Positions 1 to 6,954 of a stretch of 64,000 bases of DNA are shown here, piece after piece. The stretch covers positions 1 through 64,000 of the forward strand of contig NZ_JAKWJR010000012.1 in NCBI RefSeq assembly GCF_022761125.1, given 5' to 3'. Below the pieces are notes generated by a model that ran no database searches, was not told where the DNA came from, and saw only the letters and a list, made by a program, of their open reading frames with translations. This DNA comes from Nocardioides sp. SR21 (GTDB taxonomy: Bacteria; Actinomycetota; Actinomycetes; Propionibacteriales; Nocardioidaceae). The number at the start of each line of letters is the position of its first letter. The stretch's first letter is position 1. The position numbers and the translations under genes were made by a program.

Positions 1-63
1 CCGGAGGTTCTCTTCACGTCAACGGCCAGAACCGCTACCAACGTCCTGGCCGGGTACAACTAG
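1..63 (+). CDS. possible 3' end of a gene truncated by the window edge
   Basis: Frame 1 is open from the window edge to a TAG at 61-63 and would encode a short tail ending in ARTATNVLAGYN. Its stop shares a CTAG with the stop of the convergent MBL hydrolase gene, the same arrangement seen at two other convergent pairs in this window. Codon use is only weakly actinobacterial (TCA, AGA and GTT occur) and all three frames are open over this short stretch, so this is tentative. No product can be named. Confidence 0.25.
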   Translation, partial: PEVLFTSTARTATNVLAGYN

Positions 64-716
64 CGCGGCTCCCACACCGCCGCGTCGTGGGCGAACACCA
101 CGCGCCGCGGGTCGAACGCCAGCAGCCGCTCCATCCACGGCGGCGCCAGCGGCAGGTCGAGCGCGTCGGCGCTCCAGGCCGAGGCGTTGTCGTGGGACTG
201 ACCGGCGAGCACGACGCTGCCGTCCGCGCACTCGACCACCAGCGACTGGTGCCCGTCGACGTGACCGGGCGTCGGGATCACGTGCAGCCCCGGCAGCGGC
301 TCGGCCTCGCCGTCGAGCAGCTCGTAGGTCACCCCGTCGAGGAGGTGCTCGAACGTGTAGCTCCCGGCCCGGGCGGTGGCGAGCTCGTCGCGCTGGCACA
401 GCACGGGCGTCGCCCCGAGCAGCGGGTTGCCGCCGCAGTGGTCGAAGTGCAGGTGGCAGTTCGCGACCAGGTCGAGATCGTCGAGGGAGACGCCGGCGGT
501 GGCGAGGGCGTCGGGCAGCGCGACCCGGCGCGGCTGGTACCAGGACTCGGTCCCCTCGTCGCCGCGCCCCATCCCGGTGTCGAGCAGGACCAGCCCCGCC
601 TCGTGGCGGACCAGGTAGCCGTACACGCCCTCCACGCGCGGCCGGCCGGTGCCGGTCTCCTCGGGAGGGCGGGTGAACGTGCCGAGCAGGATCCGGCGTA
701 CGTCGTCGATCTGCAT
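60..716 (-). CDS. MBL-fold metallo-hydrolase
   Basis: 218 aa. Metallo-beta-lactamase-fold hydrolase, probably cytoplasmic. The zinc motif HLHFDH is present, preceded by LLDTGMG in the N-terminal third and followed by TPGHVDGHQS, the usual second metal-binding segment. The overall pattern resembles the quorum-quenching lactonase/AhlD-like branch, in which a His-rich HxHxDH loop follows a DTG turn, but the substrate cannot be read from sequence. The start is the ATG of MQIDD, because the upstream open frame overlaps the next gene's coding region. It lies 2 bp downstream of the small membrane-protein gene, suggesting co-transcription. Confidence 0.85.
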   Translation of the reverse strand: MQIDDVRRILLGTFTRPPEETGTGRPRVEGVYGYLVRHEAGLVLLDTGMGRGDEGTESWYQPRRVALPDALATAGVSLDDLDLVANCHLHFDHCGGNPLLGATPVLCQRDELATARAGSYTFEHLLDGVTYELLDGEAEPLPGLHVIPTPGHVDGHQSLVVECADGSVVLAGQSHDNASAWSADALDLPLAPPWMERLLAFDPRRVVFAHDAAVWEPR

Positions 717-718
717 GG

Positions 719-1117
719 TCAGTGCCGAGCCTCGAGCCCGACGGCGTCGCGGAGCTTGGACACCGCCTCGTCGAGTCGCGGGTCCTCCTGGGCGCGCGAC
801 TCCATCAGCGCCGCCAGGCCCTCGGCGAGGACGTTGAGCTTCTCCTGCGCGGCCTCCTCGCTGCGGCGGCCGGCGTTCTCGAGCAGGGCGAGCAGCAGCA
901 GGGAGAGCACGCTGGCGACCGTGTGGATGGCCACCTGCCAGGACTTCAGGCTCGACCAGAACGGGACGCTGACCGCCCAGACGACGACGATGCCCAGGCA
1001 CACCACGAAGAACGGCGCCCGGCTGACCTGCTCGTACGCCGCCTCGACGAACTTCTCGAACGGCGTGCGCCCGTCCTGCTTGGCGCGGTCCTCGGCGGCG
1101 TTGCTTCTGTTCTCCAT
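719..1117 (-). CDS. small membrane protein, low-affinity iron permease-like
   Basis: 132 aa. Two hydrophobic segments are visible (about residues 35-53 and 63-80), flanked by charged N- and C-terminal tails; the C-terminal tail is predicted alpha-helical and rich in Glu and Arg. Length, two-TM layout and the PFWSSLKSWQ segment between helices resemble the 'low affinity iron permease' family (PF04120), a name derived from a yeast protein and not evidence of iron transport here. It sits between an acetyltransferase and the MBL hydrolase on the same strand. Family assignment is by recollection of the pattern and should be confirmed by a profile search. Confidence 0.65.
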   Translation of the reverse strand: MENRSNAAEDRAKQDGRTPFEKFVEAAYEQVSRAPFFVVCLGIVVVWAVSVPFWSSLKSWQVAIHTVASVLSLLLLALLENAGRRSEEAAQEKLNVLAEGLAALMESRAQEDPRLDEAVSKLRDAVGLEARH

Positions 1118-1126
1118 GTCCGCACC

Positions 1127-1702
1127 CTAGGCGCGGTTGCGCCACTCCTCGGCGAGCAGCGCGTAGCCGTACCCGTCGAGCCATCCGCGCGAGCGGTGCA
1201 GCGAGTCGCGCACCGTGTGTTCCTCACGGCGCATCCCGACGCGCTCCATGAGCCGCCACGACGCCTCGTTGTCGGCGAAGCACAGCGCGATCACGCGGCG
1301 CAGCCCGAGGTCCTCGAAGCAGATCCGCAGCAGCTCGCCGACCGCCTCGGCCCCGTAGCCCTGGCCGGCGTGGGCCGGGTCGACGGTCCAGCCGAGCTCG
1401 GCCTGCACGTTCGCGGCCCGCTCGACGACCTCGGCCTGCGCCCAGGCATCGCCGATCGCGAGCATCAGGTCGCCGACCACCGCGCCGTCGCGCTCGATGA
1501 TCAGCGTCTTCGACAGCCGGCCCGGGTCCAGGAACAGTGCGGCGTACGCGTCTCGGTCCGTCGGGAAGTGCGTGACCCACTCGCACACCTCGGGCAGCCG
1601 GCGGAACGCCCAGGTCGCGTCGGCGTCGTCGGCCGTGGCCGGGCGGATCGAGAGCCGCGCGGTCCGGACCGGCCAGGCGACCGCGCTGAGGTCCTGGATC
1701 AT
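1127..1702 (-). CDS. GNAT family N-acetyltransferase (RimJ/RimL type)
   Basis: 191 aa. Single GNAT domain of the RimJ/RimL-like class (Acetyltransf_3). Visible are the N-terminal TARLSIRPATADDADATWAF start, the acetyl-CoA-binding loop around HAGQGYGAEA (motif A variant with GQGYG), and the C-terminal NEASWRLMERVGM block typical of this class. The substrate, a protein N-terminus or a small amine, is unknown. Its ATG overlaps the stop of the upstream secreted-protein gene by 4 bp, so the two are probably translationally coupled. Confidence 0.85.
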   Translation of the reverse strand: MIQDLSAVAWPVRTARLSIRPATADDADATWAFRRLPEVCEWVTHFPTDRDAYAALFLDPGRLSKTLIIERDGAVVGDLMLAIGDAWAQAEVVERAANVQAELGWTVDPAHAGQGYGAEAVGELLRICFEDLGLRRVIALCFADNEASWRLMERVGMRREEHTVRDSLHRSRGWLDGYGYALLAEEWRNRA

Positions 1703-2490
1703 CTCTGGCCGGTGCAGGCGTCGCGGTAGGTCTTCCGCTCCGGTCGCGGCGCCGCGGTGGACTTCTTGTTCGCGTTCTTCAGCGTCCAGTAGCGCAGCCA
1801 GTCCATCTGGATGCGGGACTCGTTCATCCGCTTCCCGGGCTTCGCCTCCATCGTGTAGCGCACCGCGAACGGCACGCCGCTCAGCGCGTCCTTGCGCTTC
1901 TCGGTGCTGACCACGTGGGAGTCGACGAACCACGAGATCCGCTTGCGGGTCACCTCGACCGCGAACGTGTGCCATTGGTTGTCGCTCAGGTTGAGCCCCT
2001 TGCGCGCGACGAACCGGTTGTCCGGCCGCGTGTTGATGTAGTGGGCGGCCTTGTTGACGCCGGGCGTGTACGACGTCAGCGCGATGTTGCGCGCGCCGCA
2101 GTACCCCTTGCGGTCGCCGGCCGGGACCAGCTCGATCAGCACCCGGTACGGCGTGTTGCGGTGCACGTACTGGCGGTGCCGGATCCGGGTCTCCCAGCGG
2201 CCGACCGCGCGGCCCTTGGTCTGTTCCGTGGCGACGACCGTCCCGTGGCGCCCGGCGAGGAGGGTGAGCATGCCGTGCTGGTTGCCGACGTTCCCGCGGA
2301 CCTTCCAGTGCGAGCGGTCCAGCGGTCCGACGAACGTGTAGTTGACCGGGGCGCGGCCCCAGCCGTACTCGCTGCCGGCGTGGACGGGGCCCGGCGGGTG
2401 CGCGTGGTCGGCGTCGGCCGGGACCGCACCGAGGGTCGCGGTGAGGGCAGCGGCGCCGAGCAGCGCCAGGACACGCTTCATCGTGCTCAT
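1699..2490 (-). CDS. secreted protein with GH16-like jelly-roll fold, catalytic motif not seen
   Basis: 263 aa. The N-terminus MKRVLALLGAAALTATLGAVPADA is a clear Sec signal peptide. The mature part has the order of features found in GH16/concanavalin-like glucanase folds: a GRWETRIRHR strand, a WHTFAVEVTRKRISWFVD block and a C-terminal MDWLRYW strand. The canonical ExDxxE catalytic motif of GH16 is absent from the equivalent region (around GYCGARNIALTSY). It may therefore be a carbohydrate-binding or non-catalytic paralogue. Start chosen at the ATG of MSTMKR; the ATG of MKR, 3 codons on, is an alternative. Confidence 0.6.
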   Translation of the reverse strand: MSTMKRVLALLGAAALTATLGAVPADADHAHPPGPVHAGSEYGWGRAPVNYTFVGPLDRSHWKVRGNVGNQHGMLTLLAGRHGTVVATEQTKGRAVGRWETRIRHRQYVHRNTPYRVLIELVPAGDRKGYCGARNIALTSYTPGVNKAAHYINTRPDNRFVARKGLNLSDNQWHTFAVEVTRKRISWFVDSHVVSTEKRKDALSGVPFAVRYTMEAKPGKRMNESRIQMDWLRYWTLKNANKKSTAAPRPERKTYRDACTGQR

Positions 2491-2538
2491 GGTCGCCCAA
2501 CGTACGGGCCGCGAGGGGCGGGGCTCAAACGGCGGGCC

Positions 2539-2682
2539 TCAGGGGCGGATGTCCGGCGCGGGCTTGGTCTGCGGGTCGAGGTTGGGGTCCTGGCCGGGGT
2601 CGATGTCCGGGTCGTTGATGCTCGGGTCGCCGCTGGGCACGACCTCGGGCTCGGGCAGGGGCTCTTGGGGTGTGGTGGTCAT
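2539..2682 (-). CDS. small proline/aspartate-rich hypothetical protein (47 aa)
   Basis: A 47-codon open frame starting with ATG ACC ACC ACA and ending TGA. The product is acidic and dominated by Pro and Asp (segments such as PLPEPEVVPSGDP and DPDIDPGQDPNLDP). Codon use is strongly G/C at third positions, as in neighbouring genes. Short proteins of this kind with a PxPDxDPGQDP pattern recur in actinobacteria without assigned function. It lies just downstream of two hairpins that follow the His-rich secreted-protein gene, so it probably has its own promoter or depends on read-through. Probably intrinsically disordered. Confidence 0.5.
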   Translation of the reverse strand: MTTTPQEPLPEPEVVPSGDPSINDPDIDPGQDPNLDPQTKPAPDIRP

Positions 2683-2697
2683 GCGACTCCCGTACCC

Positions 2698-2748
2698 GCT
2701 GATCTCCCGTCGAGACACCCGGGCCGGGTGTCTCGACGGAAGATCAGC
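2698..2748. repeat. 51-bp near-perfect palindrome
   Basis: Two 25-bp arms (2698-2722 and 2724-2748) pair with one mismatch around a single central G. Each arm carries the core GTCGAGACACCCGG. It lies between the 3' end of the His-rich secreted-protein gene and the start of the small Pro/Asp-rich gene. It could act as a terminator in both directions, but its length and symmetry are more like a REP-type intergenic element. Confidence 0.75.
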
Positions 2749-2787
2749 GAGCCCGCCCGACCCCAGGTGCGGGATCGGGCGGGCTCG
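2748..2787 (-). terminator. hairpin after the His-rich secreted-protein gene
   Basis: Perfect 13-bp arms (CGAGCCCGCCCGA at 2748-2760 and its complement at 2775-2787) with a 14-nt loop, 19 bp downstream of the TGA of the gene ending at 2806. No U-tract follows, which is usual for high-GC actinobacterial terminators. It abuts the 51-bp palindrome. Confidence 0.6.
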
Positions 2788-2805
2788 ACGGCGTACGACG
2801 GTGGC

Positions 2806-3564
2806 TCAGCGGCCCCAGTCGTGGCTCTGGTAGCCCTCGCCCCACTGGTGATCCGAGTCGTCCCAGGCGTGGCCGGAGTCCTGGCCGGACTCCCGATCGG
2901 AGTCCTGGCCGGAATCCTGGCCGGACTCCTCGCCCCAGCCGTGGTCCTCGCCGGACTCGGACTCGGACTCGGAGTCCTCGCCCGGGCCGGCGTCGCCGAA
3001 CACGTCGCCCTCGGCGAACGTGCCGTCACCGACGGCCGCGTTGAGCGTCTCGGCGCCCTCGGCCGTGAGCGCGAGGTCGGCCTCGTGGCTGTCGCCCTCC
3101 TCGGGCACGACCTCGAGCAGGTCGACGCGCTGGCCGTCCACGTCGAAGCTCACCTGCCAGTCGGTGGTGTCGAGCGCCGGGTCGAGCCACGCGGTGTCGC
3201 CGGACGCGCCGGAGACCGCGATGCCGCCGTCGAAGGCCGCCTGGCCGGAGCTGAAGTCCTGGTCCTCGCTGGTCGGGAACGTGAACTCGACGGTCCCGTC
3301 CTCGGCCTCCTCGGCCGTCGCGGGCTCGATCGCCGCGAGGGTCGCGCCGACCTCGGTGAACGCGGCCTCGGCCTCGTCACTGGTCTCGACCTGGACCGCG
3401 ACGGCCCCGTGGTCGCTGTGGTGGTCGCTGTGGTGGTCGCTGTGGTGGTCGCTGTGGTGGTCGCCGTACCCGTCACCGGTGGCGTGGGCCGCGCCGGCGC
3501 CGACGGTGCCGACGACCGCGAGCGCGGCCAGGGGAGCGATCAGGGTGGTTGCGTGCTTCCGCAT
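2806..3564 (-). CDS. secreted His/Asp-rich protein with DHHS repeats
   Basis: 252 aa. A signal peptide (MRKHATTLIAPLAALAVVGTVGAGAAHA) is followed by four consecutive DHHS units at about residues 35-50. A central beta-rich domain (residues about 55-185) contains FPTSEDQDF and WLDPALDTTDWQVSFDVDG, and a low-complexity acidic tail contains repeated GQDS/ESGQDS motifs. The central domain faintly resembles the HtaA-type heme-binding fold (LTAEGAETLNAAVGDGTFAEGD), which I could not confirm. His-rich repeats next to the signal peptide suggest binding of a divalent metal outside the cell. No partner gene is adjacent. Confidence 0.6.
   Translation of the reverse strand: MRKHATTLIAPLAALAVVGTVGAGAAHATGDGYGDHHSDHHSDHHSDHHSDHGAVAVQVETSDEAEAAFTEVGATLAAIEPATAEEAEDGTVEFTFPTSEDQDFSSGQAAFDGGIAVSGASGDTAWLDPALDTTDWQVSFDVDGQRVDLLEVVPEEGDSHEADLALTAEGAETLNAAVGDGTFAEGDVFGDAGPGEDSESESESGEDHGWGEESGQDSGQDSDRESGQDSGHAWDDSDHQWGEGYQSHDWGR
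3409..3460. repeat. 12-bp tandem repeat encoding DHHS units
   Basis: Four exact copies of a 12-bp unit (GTGGTCGCTGTG on the + strand) at 3409-3456, followed by a partial copy. They lie in frame in the His-rich secreted-protein gene, so copy number changes would add or remove whole DHHS units without frameshift. Confidence 0.9.
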
Positions 3565-3709
3565 GAATCATGCACCTCCATGAGGCGGTGTGTGGTTCGT
3601 GCTTCGTACGGGTCCCGACCGTGCCAGAGACCCCGGGCTCTTTCAAACCGCGGCGTCCACCCTCCGCAGCACCGGTACCCGTCGGACCACCGCCGGTGCA
3701 GGAACGCCC

Positions 3710-3931
3710 TCAGGAGCCGTCGAAGTCGTGGGGCTCGTCCTCGATCAGGTAGTTGGGGTCGGCTTCGATCCGCTCGACGGTGCGCTGGATCCATGCGTCG
3801 TCCGTGGTCTCGATGTCCCGCTCGGACAGCTGCTCGCGCAGGTAGCCGGCCAGGTCGTCGGTCTCCTTGGCGTCCTTGGCCACCGAGGTGGCGTCGACAG
3901 CGGCTTGCAGGTCGGAGTTGTGGCGTGCCAT
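3710..3931 (-). CDS. small acidic hypothetical protein
   Basis: 73 aa from the ATG of MARHNSDLQAAVDATSVAKDAKE; a GTG two codons upstream (3937) is an alternative start. A GAGG ribosome-binding site fits the ATG at 3931. The protein is predicted mostly helical and acidic, with DLAGYLREQLSERDIETTDDAWIQRTVERIEADPNYLI and an acidic end. I do not recognise a named family. It follows the cupin gene on the same strand with a 19-bp gap, so it may be the last gene of the amine-oxidation cluster or independent of it. Confidence 0.65.
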   Translation of the reverse strand: MARHNSDLQAAVDATSVAKDAKETDDLAGYLREQLSERDIETTDDAWIQRTVERIEADPNYLIEDEPHDFDGS

Positions 3932-3949
3932 GTGCACCTCTGTCCCCGG

Positions 3950-4243
3950 TCAGACCGCGACGTACACCTTCCGCAGCGTCTCGGTGACGACCCACGTGGT
4001 GCGCTCGCCGGCGGTCAGGCGTACGGCGACGCCGGGTGCGAGATCGACCACGTCGCCGTCCTCGAACGTCACCGTCCCGCGCCCGGTGAGGACCACGAAC
4101 ACCTCGTCGACCTCGGTGTCGTGGTCGGTGCCGGGGGCCATCTCCCAGGTGCCGACCTCGGCCGCGCCGAGCTCCGTCAGCGGCGCGGCCTCGCCGGCCA
4201 GCACGTCGGTCGAGAGCACCCTGCTGGATCCGCGGGCTGTCAT
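3950..4243 (-). CDS. single-domain cupin protein
   Basis: 97 aa. Small cupin barrel: TWEMAPGTDHDTEVDEVFVVLTGRGTVTFEDG matches cupin motif 1 (G-x5-H-x-H-type with H, E and a glycine turn) and the DLAPGVAVRLTAGERTTWVV block matches motif 2. Its ATG overlaps the TGA of the FAD oxidoreductase gene (4240-4243), indicating translational coupling. This kind of small cupin (DUF861-like) often accompanies amine/sarcosine oxidase-like genes. A role in binding or detoxifying a cluster intermediate is inferred only from position. Confidence 0.75.
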   Translation of the reverse strand: MTARGSSRVLSTDVLAGEAAPLTELGAAEVGTWEMAPGTDHDTEVDEVFVVLTGRGTVTFEDGDVVDLAPGVAVRLTAGERTTWVVTETLRKVYVAV

Positions 4244-5640
4244 GAGTCGAATCCCAGTCCTAGAGCGTCGAGGGTCTTGAGGAACAGGTTGCGCCGCCCC
4301 CGCCGGTGGTCGGCCCGGTCCAGCGAGCGCCGGGTCAGCTCGATGCCGAGGTCCGCGACCGGCGACGGCGGGAACGGCAGCGGCTTCCTCTGCACCATCT
4401 CCAGCCGCGTGCGCTCGGTCGACAGCCCGGACAGCCGGTCCAGCATCACCTCGGCGGCGAAGCGGGTCGCCCCCACGCCGAGCCCGGTGAAGCCGGCGGC
4501 GTACGCCACCCGGCCACCCGACGCGAGTCCGTGGAACGCCGCGAACCGCGTCGACGTGTCGATCGCGCCGGCCCAGCGGTGGCTGAACCGCACGTCCTCG
4601 AGCTGCGGGAACACCGTGAGGAAGTGCGAGGCGAGCTTGCGGAACGTCTCCGGCCGCTCCTCGTGCTCCCCTCGCACCGTCCGCTTGTGGATCGCGTCGT
4701 ACCCGCCCCACAGGATCCGGTCGTCGGCGGTCAGCCGCGCGTAGTGGAACTGGTTCGCCATGTCGCCGAGCCCCTGCCGGTTCGCCCACCCGATGGAGCC
4801 CAGCTGCGCGGACGTCAGCGGCTCGGTCATCAGCACGTAGTCGTAGACGGGCACCGTCAGCAGGCGGGTACGCCGCAGCAGCGACGGGAACACGTTGGTG
4901 GCGAGCGCGACCCGCTCGCTGGTGACGGTGCCGCGCGGGGTCCGCACGGTCGTGCCGTCCAGCCCGGTCGCGGTCGTCTGCTCGTGGATCTCGACGCCGA
5001 GGTCGGCGGCCACGCGCGCGAGCTCGCGCGCCAGCCGTGCCGGGTGCACGAGCGCGCAGCTCTCGCGCTCCCAGTCGCCGGCCAGGAACACCGGGCTGTC
5101 GATCTCCGCGCGGACGGCCGCGGCGTCCAGGAAGCCGTGCGAGTCCCGGATCCAGTCGACCTGGTGCTCCTCGACCGCGACCGCGAGCATGCCGGTGCGC
5201 TCGAACTCGCACTCGATCCCGAGCTCGCGGACGTCGGCCTCGAGCGCGTCGAGGTTCTCCAGGCCGAGGCGCTCGAGGGCGTCGTACTCGTCGGGCCAGC
5301 GGGTGCGCCCGTTCTCCTCGCCGTGGGTGATGCTGGCCTCGCAGAACCCGCCGTTGCGCCCGGATGCCGCCCACCCGATCGTCTGCGCCTCGAGCAGCAC
5401 CACCCGGGCGGCGGGGTTGCGCCGCTTCGCGAGCACCGCGGTCCACAGTCCGCAGTAGCCGCCGCCGACCACGGTGAGGTCGGCGGCGGTGTCCTGGGTC
5501 AGCGGTGGGTACGACGTCCCGGGTGCGTCCTCGAGCCAGAACACCGCGTGCCGGCTCGGCGCCAGGGCCGCGTCGACGAGGTCTACGGCTGGCGCTAGAC
5601 GCTCATAGACAGTGCTATGGCTCCGCCTATCCCTGGGCAT
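4240..5640 (-). CDS. FAD-dependent amine oxidoreductase (DAO family, PuuB-like)
   Basis: 466 aa. D-amino-acid-oxidase-type flavoprotein. The dinucleotide-binding motif VVGGGYCGLWTAVLAKR lies near residue 57, followed by the glycine-rich ASGRNGGFCE segment typical of gamma-glutamylputrescine oxidase-like enzymes, and by a C-terminal GFTGLGVGATRFAAEVM FAD-contact block. The neighbouring class III aminotransferase and semialdehyde dehydrogenase point to oxidation of a polyamine or an amino acid amine. The ATG at 5640 overlaps the aminotransferase end by 14 bp and has a poor ribosome-binding site, but no better in-frame start exists before the conserved part. Confidence 0.85.
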   Translation of the reverse strand: MPRDRRSHSTVYERLAPAVDLVDAALAPSRHAVFWLEDAPGTSYPPLTQDTAADLTVVGGGYCGLWTAVLAKRRNPAARVVLLEAQTIGWAASGRNGGFCEASITHGEENGRTRWPDEYDALERLGLENLDALEADVRELGIECEFERTGMLAVAVEEHQVDWIRDSHGFLDAAAVRAEIDSPVFLAGDWERESCALVHPARLARELARVAADLGVEIHEQTTATGLDGTTVRTPRGTVTSERVALATNVFPSLLRRTRLLTVPVYDYVLMTEPLTSAQLGSIGWANRQGLGDMANQFHYARLTADDRILWGGYDAIHKRTVRGEHEERPETFRKLASHFLTVFPQLEDVRFSHRWAGAIDTSTRFAAFHGLASGGRVAYAAGFTGLGVGATRFAAEVMLDRLSGLSTERTRLEMVQRKPLPFPPSPVADLGIELTRRSLDRADHRRGRRNLFLKTLDALGLGFDS

Positions 5641-6934
5641 GCGCGTCGCCGGCCTTGAGCGCGTCGTCGAGGATCGCCAGGCCCTCGCGGGCCTCCTCGT
5701 CGCTCATCGTGCACGGCGGGACCACGTGGATGCGGTTGGTGTTCGCGAACGGCAGCAGCCCGGCGGACTTGCAGGCGCCCACCACCTCGTTGAGCGCGGC
5801 CGGCGGCAGCAGCGCCTTGGTCTCCTGCGAGGTCACCAGGTCGATCGCCCAGAACGCCCCGACGCCGCGGACCTCGCCGACGCACGCGTGCCGGGAGGCG
5901 ATCTCGGCCAGGCCCGGCCCGAAGACCTCGCGGCCGAGCCGCTCGGCGTTCTCGACGATGCCCTCGTCGCGCATCGTGGTGATGGTCGCGACGGCGGCCG
6001 CGGTCGCGAGCGGGTGGCCGGAGTAGGTCAGCCCGCCCGGGTAGACCCGGTGGTTGAACGTCTCCACGATCGGCTCGCTGATGATCACGCCGCCGAGCGG
6101 GACGTAGCCGGAGTTCACGCCCTTCGCGAACGTGATGAGGTCCGGGACGACGTCGTACAGGTCGAGCGCGAGCCACGACCCGGCGCGGCCGAAGCCGGCC
6201 ATCACCTCGTCCAGGATCATCATGATCCCGTGCTGGTCGCACAGCGCCCGGACGCCTGCCAGGTAGCCCGGCGGGGGCGCGAAGATGCCCGCGGTGCCGG
6301 GGATCGTCTCGAGGATGATCGCGGCGATCGTGTCCGGTCCCTCGGCCTCGATCGTGCGCGACAGGTGCGCCAGCGCGCGCTCGCTCTCCTCGGCCTCGGT
6401 GCTCGCGTGGAACTCCGAGCGGTACAGGAACGGCCCGAAGAAGTGCACGGTCCCGGCGGTGGCGGTGTCGTTCGGCCAGCGCCGCGGGTCACCGGTCATG
6501 TTGATCGCGGTCTGGGTGCCGCCGTGGTAGCTGCGGTACGTCGAGAGCACCTTGTGGCGGCCGGTGTGCAGGCGCGCCATGCGTACGGCGTGCTCGTTGG
6601 CGTCCGCGCCGCCGTTGGTGAAGAAGACCTTCTCGAAGCCGTCCGGCGCGATCTCGCTGATCAGCCGCGCGGCCTCGGAGCGCTGGTCGTTGGCGAACTG
6701 CGGGGCGACCGTGCACAGCCGGTCGGCCTGCTCCTTGATCGCCGCGACCACCCGTGGGTGCTGGTGGCCGATGTTGGTGAAGACCAGCTGGCTGGAGAAG
6801 TCGAGGTAGCGGCGGTCCTCGTCGTCCCAGACGTACGACCCGCGAGCAGCGGTGATCACCATCGGGCTGATCTCGGCCTGGGCGGACCAGGAGTGGAAGA
6901 CGTGCTTGCGGTCCAGCTCGTACGCGGTGCTCAT
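5627..6934 (-). CDS. class III aminotransferase (omega-amine/putrescine type)
   Basis: 435 aa, PLP-dependent. Conserved features are the FTNGGADANEHAVRMAR phosphate-binding region, the IILDEV-type Asp (MMILDEVMAGFGRAG) that contacts the PLP nitrogen, and the Schiff-base lysine in LITFAKGVNSGYVPLGG. Family length is normal. It probably transfers the amino group of an omega-amino acid or diamine to pyruvate or 2-oxoglutarate, giving an aldehyde for the adjacent dehydrogenase. It is second in a four-gene minus-strand run that starts at the MmsA-type gene, 20 bp upstream. Confidence 0.88.
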   Translation of the reverse strand: MSTAYELDRKHVFHSWSAQAEISPMVITAARGSYVWDDEDRRYLDFSSQLVFTNIGHQHPRVVAAIKEQADRLCTVAPQFANDQRSEAARLISEIAPDGFEKVFFTNGGADANEHAVRMARLHTGRHKVLSTYRSYHGGTQTAINMTGDPRRWPNDTATAGTVHFFGPFLYRSEFHASTEAEESERALAHLSRTIEAEGPDTIAAIILETIPGTAGIFAPPPGYLAGVRALCDQHGIMMILDEVMAGFGRAGSWLALDLYDVVPDLITFAKGVNSGYVPLGGVIISEPIVETFNHRVYPGGLTYSGHPLATAAAVATITTMRDEGIVENAERLGREVFGPGLAEIASRHACVGEVRGVGAFWAIDLVTSQETKALLPPAALNEVVGACKSAGLLPFANTNRIHVVPPCTMSDEEAREGLAILDDALKAGDAHAQG

Positions 6935-6954
6935 GTCGGCGCTCTCCTGGGCTC

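Noticed and set aside
3409..3460. Tandem repeat considered as CRISPR
   Set aside because: Units are 12 bp, contiguous without spacers and in frame in a coding sequence, so not a CRISPR array.
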